A stretch of DNA of 64,000 nucleotides from Struthidea cinerea (Eukaryota; Chordata; Aves; Passeriformes; Corcoracidae). Made by a program: the position numbers and the translations under genes. Positions 63,899 to 64,000 of this stretch are shown here, one piece after another. The notes below the pieces were generated by a model that was not told where the DNA came from, searched no databases, and saw nothing but the letters and a program-made list of their open reading frames with translations. The stretch covers positions 62,001 to 126,000 of the forward strand of contig VZTI01003092.1 of the NCBI GenBank assembly GCA_013397865.1. Reading direction: 5' to 3'. The stretch's first letter is position 1, and every line of letters starts with the position of its first letter.

Positions 63899-63959
63899 CT
63901 GGGAGCACTTCTTCATGGTATGTCTGAAGAGTTTCCTCACTGTGTGACAACCTCTCATG
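63899..63959 (-). CDS. CNBD1: Internal coding exon of a cyclic-nucleotide-binding-domain gene (probable CNBD1), first of three in window
   Basis: On the minus strand a pyrimidine-rich acceptor (CTTTTCTTCCATCTACCTGCAG) precedes 61 nt and a strong donor, CCCAG|GTAAGAAC. The frame used gives HERLSHSEETLQTYHEEVLP plus one base, so it starts in phase 0 and ends in phase 1. The shifted frame, beginning ATG, is also open, so frame choice rests on joining. The leftover G plus the first two bases of the next exon makes GAG, and the join stays open through three exons. The residues look like the helix and first beta strand of a CNB fold, just before the YLVVMG strand. This matches the place in CNBD1 where the CNB-like domain begins. 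CNBD1 has a predicted nucleotide-binding fold and no well-established function. Upstream exons lie beyond the right edge. The splice signals are strong; the gene name is inference. Confidence 0.62.
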
Positions 63960-64000
63960 CTGCAGGTAGATGGAAGAAAAGATTTCAGAGCTTGCTTCTT

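Noticed and set aside
1..64000. CRISPR arrays, tRNA, rRNA, operons or prophage-like systems
   Set aside because: No spaced direct-repeat arrays, no cloverleaf with internal promoter boxes that I could find, and no prokaryotic gene organisation. The content is vertebrate intron.

Overview
This window looks like a piece of a bird chromosome, most likely a passerine. It is AT-rich and has no long open reading frame. It carries CR1 retrotransposon copies of several ages, some ending in the avian octamer-like tail and one followed by an ATTCT pentanucleotide tract. It also holds four solo-LTR-like blocks of types I recognise from songbird genomes. There is no bacterial or viral gene organisation.

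I found one gene, on the minus strand, and only its interior. Three short exons with good splice sites join in one open frame: 63899-63959 (61 nt, phase 0 to 1), 16238-16334 (97 nt, phase 1 to 2) and 988-1135 (148 nt, phase 2 to 0). Together they encode about 102 residues that read as the first two-thirds of a cyclic-nucleotide-binding (CNB) fold. A helix and first strand are followed by a YLVVMG strand-turn-strand and then by GGSTCCLPENDRSS, where the phosphate-binding cassette should be. Gene size, very long introns and residue spacing fit CNBD1 best. The identification rests on motif spacing and memory of the family, so I give it moderate confidence. The introns are 47.6 kb (16335-63898) and 15.1 kb (1136-16237).

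Layout from left to right: end of the downstream intron with a conserved-looking AT-rich block (1-987); exon (988-1135); 15.1-kb intron with two enhancer-like blocks (8.7-9.85 kb) and AT-rich tandem motifs (12.3-12.95 kb); exon (16238-16334); 47.6-kb intron; exon (63899-63959). The long intron contains old CR1 at 22.05-23.09, 41.93-42.7 and 44.03-44.44 kb. Younger CR1 lies at 23.4-24.06, 25.88-26.1, 35.17-35.29, 35.66-35.76 and 37.57-37.74 kb. LTRs lie at 26.25-27.14, 30.23-31.06, 46.35-46.92 and 49.23-49.89 kb. Several AT-rich stretches resemble conserved non-coding elements.

The most interesting signal is at 45560/45561 on the gene strand. There a pyrimidine-rich TTTTCAG is followed directly by GTAAGTAC, which is the arrangement of a zero-length (recursive) splice site, about 18.3 kb into the 47.6-kb intron. 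Most other stretches show only non-coding intron sequence.
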